Source of the DNA: Paragyromitra xinjiangensis
Taxonomy: Eukaryota > Ascomycota > Pezizomycetes > Pezizales > Discinaceae
Length of the DNA: 64,000 nt
Assembly (NCBI GenBank): GCA_038503065.1
Contig: JBCAMK010000010.1
Location: forward strand, 1,550,001 to 1,614,000
Direction of reading: 5' to 3'
Positions 60,835-64,000 of this stretch are shown one piece after another. How positions within the stretch are numbered: position 1 is the stretch's first letter; each line of letters begins with the position of its first letter. Position numbers and translations under genes: made by a program. The notes under the pieces are model-generated. The model worked only from the letters and a program-made list of their open reading frames with translations, was not told the origin of the DNA and ran no database searches.

Positions 60835-63800
60835 GGTATGTTGCCCCTTCCCATAAACCTAGAATTGCATCCCTTGGATGGGAAAACGCGAGTTAGGATG
60901 GTAGAGAGAGGCATCATGAGACCAGGCAGGCCTGAGGCCCAGTAGCATGAACAGCAATAGCTGTTAAAATCAGGGTGGCCTTGTTCATGCTGCTAGGCGC
61001 CAAATCCACCCGGTCTCCTGAAACCTCTCCTGATTATCACCTGACAAGAACTTAATTTCCACCCTAAAAATTGCTACCAGGATACCCTCGCTAACGGCAG
61101 TATTTACAGTCGTCTTTAGCGAGATCTTGAAGCGCTGGAGATCGCCCCCTGGGCTTTTTTGGATTTTTTTGCTTTCACCAACTCGAATATTTCTCTAGAG
61201 CGAGCGGGAGTTCCTTGGTTTCAGCAAAACGGCGGCGCATTCCGGAATACATCATAGCAAGCATCGGGTTTTTATGCCAGTATTTTTTCGACATTTTTAA
61301 ACGGATTTTCACGGTCAATTTTACCAGTAAGGGGTGGTAGGAGCATACCATCATATTTCTGGAACAAGCTTTACAACACCTATCATTTAACATCAACACC
61401 CAATAAAGATAAAGTCAAGTGTAAAGAAACTACAAGGTTTCTTTTAATAGAGGAAAGTCCTTTATATAAAGAGGGTATGATCACACACTAAAGTTTCAAG
61501 CAACTTCACACTAGTAGGGTATTTATCAAGTGCAAATTGTTTTTTTACACTTTTACACTTTTATGTGTCACACTTTATGTTTATAGTACAATTCCATTAT
61601 TAGTATTTTTCTCCTAATTTTGAAGTGAAACAAATCTTTGCAATTACAGTAGTTCTATAATCAACTGTAAAATGAATATTATTAGTATTGATGGATATTA
61701 TCAGTTAGCCAAATATCCCACACATATTATATCATACACTGATGGTTTATTTCTCAAAATAAACTGACAAAAACCTCAGTACTACAACTCAACTGATATC
61801 TCAAACTTCAAATAATTATTATATTTATCATATCAAGTTTCACTATCCCATTAACATTCAATGCTAAGTTCAATAGTCAAAATAACTTAAATTAATGTAA
61901 AAGTTTATAACGTAGGATTTCAAACAACATTTAAATAGTTTGTTTTGCATTATTAAGTGAAGTTTAATATTATTAGTTGAATTAATGATTTAAATTTTAT
62001 TACAACCTAACTTACTACTTATTGTTTATCTTTTTTACTCTTAATAACTACCCTTTAATATCACAATAAATATTTTACCTGACTATTTAGCATCTTCCTT
62101 TGTATTTTCTTTAGCATTCCTGCCAGTATCCTTTTAGTATCCTTTGTTATACTTTACAAAAGTTTTTCCTCTCATAAAAGCAAGATCCTCAAAAATATCT
62201 ACTTTTTATCCTATTCAAACACTTCTTACAGCAAAATTATCTCATATCTCGGCTTTTTTTTATTTATTAGTGCTGATATACACTCCTACATTCCAAACTG
62301 CTGGAACCTGACTTAGAACCCTGTTATTCATACAGCTATTTTCGCTGTTGGGGCTGCGCACATTTTTCCACTTGACATTGACAGTCACACTTCCCGAAAC
62401 TGGATTCGGGGATTTTTTTACCTAACCGAGCTAGCAGCCGCGCGCATTCCTATCGACGCAGCTGGTTAGTTGCCAAGCGCAAGATGCGGCGTCGAATTCT
62501 TCCTATTCGCTAACCGCGTGTATGTGGCTTCCCGCACCCGACCGTTAGCAACCGACACCGACCGTAGGCCATCACATCCAATCACTCGTCCACCTTTTTT
62601 TACCACCCAGGCTCCAGGCATCACAAAAAAGCCCCGATCTAGAATTAAATCCTCCGCACAGCTAGAAAAACTCATTTGTGCTTTTTGCTTCCCGGGTGAC
62701 AGCTCCACAATACAGCCGTCATTCCCCCAAAAAGACATCCTGCAGGAATCAGCACCTAGAATGGGTTATCGCGTTTATCGCAACCTCGATGTTGGGTATT
62801 GCCTTTAATCTACATCCCTGGTTGGGATCCATCCATATGATTTGATGGTGTCACGCACTGCTGACCAGAACGCCGGGAATAAACGGGATAAACAGTCATC
62901 GGACATCGCCAGATTATGATGACATCTAGGATCAAAATTATGATGGTCACAACGATATCACAAGGGGGGCGACTGCAGGACCGGTGTCAAGAAAAGAAGA
63001 ACCAATAAAAGGGAGGTTATTGGAGAATATAGAGGAGTAGGAGGGTCGAAAGCATGCACGAATCTACAGGCTTATACGGTGGCTATGCGGTCTGATGCAA
63101 AGACCCGGATGGAGACGCTATATTCCTCAGGTATTATTTGAAGTGCAGAAAGCAATACGCAGTACGAATTATTGGAGAGAGAACCTTCCAGCCAAATGGG
63201 TTTAACCCAACAAAATAGGGCGCAACTGAGAGGCGGGTACGTCCAAATAAAGCCTATAGCACTGGGCACGCTAGCATGTTGAGAGACCATAAGAGCGTTC
63301 ATCTCCCAGTACAGTTCATTGTCTACATGTAGATTAATAACAGGATCCCAAACACTTACTCTTATATACCAGCAACTACTTCCTATATATAATTCATAAT
63401 TATTTACGAGATTTCTAGAGTCTAGCGCATACTTATGTCGTAGATTCCCAAATTGATCATGTAACATGTTAAGTTACCCATTAGTTAATCACATGGTCAA
63501 GTTGGAAATCGGCGACACAAGTGTACTTACCGTAGGGAGCTACATGATTACCCCGCTGTCATCCTAGTTTAGATTGCCTAATTACTTAAGTGTTCTCGCT
63601 CTAGGACCACACGCGCTGATAAAAAATGGTTCAGATCAAAGCCATCCCGATTTACAGAATTACGTATACTACGAGAGAACTACTAACATTCCACATGTAA
63701 AAAAAAAGAAATAAGTGAGCGCCGGGGAAATTTACAAACCAGCAGGTATACTGAGGTTCAGCTGGCACTGCTCAAAACTCTCTAAGAACAGAAGAAAAGA

Positions 63801-64000
63801 GGTAACTAGTGACTAAAAGAATGAAAATAAAGATCGCAACTAGGATCGAGTTGACAGAAGAGCAATAACGAGAGAGAGAACTTAGTGGAAACCAAACCTG
63901 GCTGTCAAGAATTTGACCAGAAGCGGTTGCATTACGGTGCATCACTCGAACCGCCAGATCTGCGTCATCTCCATCTACTTTGACTATACGTTCCTCTAGC
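60835..64000. other. Right-hand spacer, partly AT-rich
   Basis: 3.2 kb. 61430-62335 is strongly AT-rich and without open frames. Frames at 61399-61175 (minus) and 62470-62808 (plus) show no motif. TACATGTA at 63324 lies in the 12-bp palindrome TCTACATGTAGA. A hairpin CTCGCTAA/TTAGCGAG spans 61087-61123. No tRNA found. Confidence 0.5.
61430..62335. other. AT-rich tract (about 0.9 kb)
   Basis: Abrupt rise in A+T with many short A and T runs, similar in character to 38861-40294. No terminal repeats seen by eye. Flanks return to mixed composition, with CG-rich sequence at 62440-62520. Confidence 0.6.

Noticed and set aside
61175..61399. 74-codon minus-strand frame at the edge of the AT-rich tract
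   Set aside because: Considered as a transposase remnant because of its Lys/Arg/Met-rich character, but no catalytic motif or terminal repeats are visible.

Overview
The window is nuclear DNA from a filamentous ascomycete. The genes are nearly all split by short (about 50-130 nt) spliceosomal introns, and the products are conserved Pezizomycotina housekeeping proteins. The high intron density (17 exons in the HDA1 gene, 8 in the GAPDH gene) and the long gene-poor spacers suggest an early-diverging class such as Pezizomycetes. That placement is inference; the genus cannot be read from this sequence.

Layout: a 5' fragment of tubulin cofactor B (minus, runs off the left edge); a two-repeat Myb/SANT protein (plus); the tRNA wobble-uridine methyltransferase Trm9 (minus); a 5.6-kb spacer; a USP deubiquitinase with a basic, disordered N-terminus (plus); PEX16 (plus); a 4.5-kb spacer; GAPDH (minus); cytochrome c oxidase subunit V (plus); an Rnt1-type RNase III (plus); the 78-kDa subunit of complex I (minus); a 5.2-kb spacer; a second USP of the Ubp3/USP10 type (plus); an AT-rich tract and a 1.1-kb fold-back element; class II histone deacetylase HDA1 with its Arb2 domain (plus); ESCRT-II subunit VPS25 (minus); a divergent mitochondrial-carrier protein (plus); an RNF10/Mag2-like RING protein (minus); Golgi tether subunit COG4 (plus); a large WD40 protein (plus); and a 3.2-kb AT-rich tail.

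I see no operon, cluster or pathway logic joining the genes. Respiration (COX5, 78-kDa subunit), glycolysis, trafficking (VPS25, COG4), peroxisomes (PEX16), ubiquitin (two USPs, one RING) and chromatin or RNA enzymes are simply interspersed. I found no tRNA, rRNA, CRISPR array, autonomous transposon or biosynthetic cluster.

The most unusual observation is in VPS25. Its conserved N-terminal motif can be joined to the rest of the protein only by removing a 55-nt intron that begins with AT and ends with AC. Other points are 14-nt microexons in HDA1 (coding the zinc-binding DVHH motif) and GAPDH, GTCCGT splice donors in two unrelated genes, strong over-representation of the palindrome TACATGTA in spacers, and the long-TIR element. 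All exon models were built by hand from reading frames, splice signals and remembered family motifs; no search was run.
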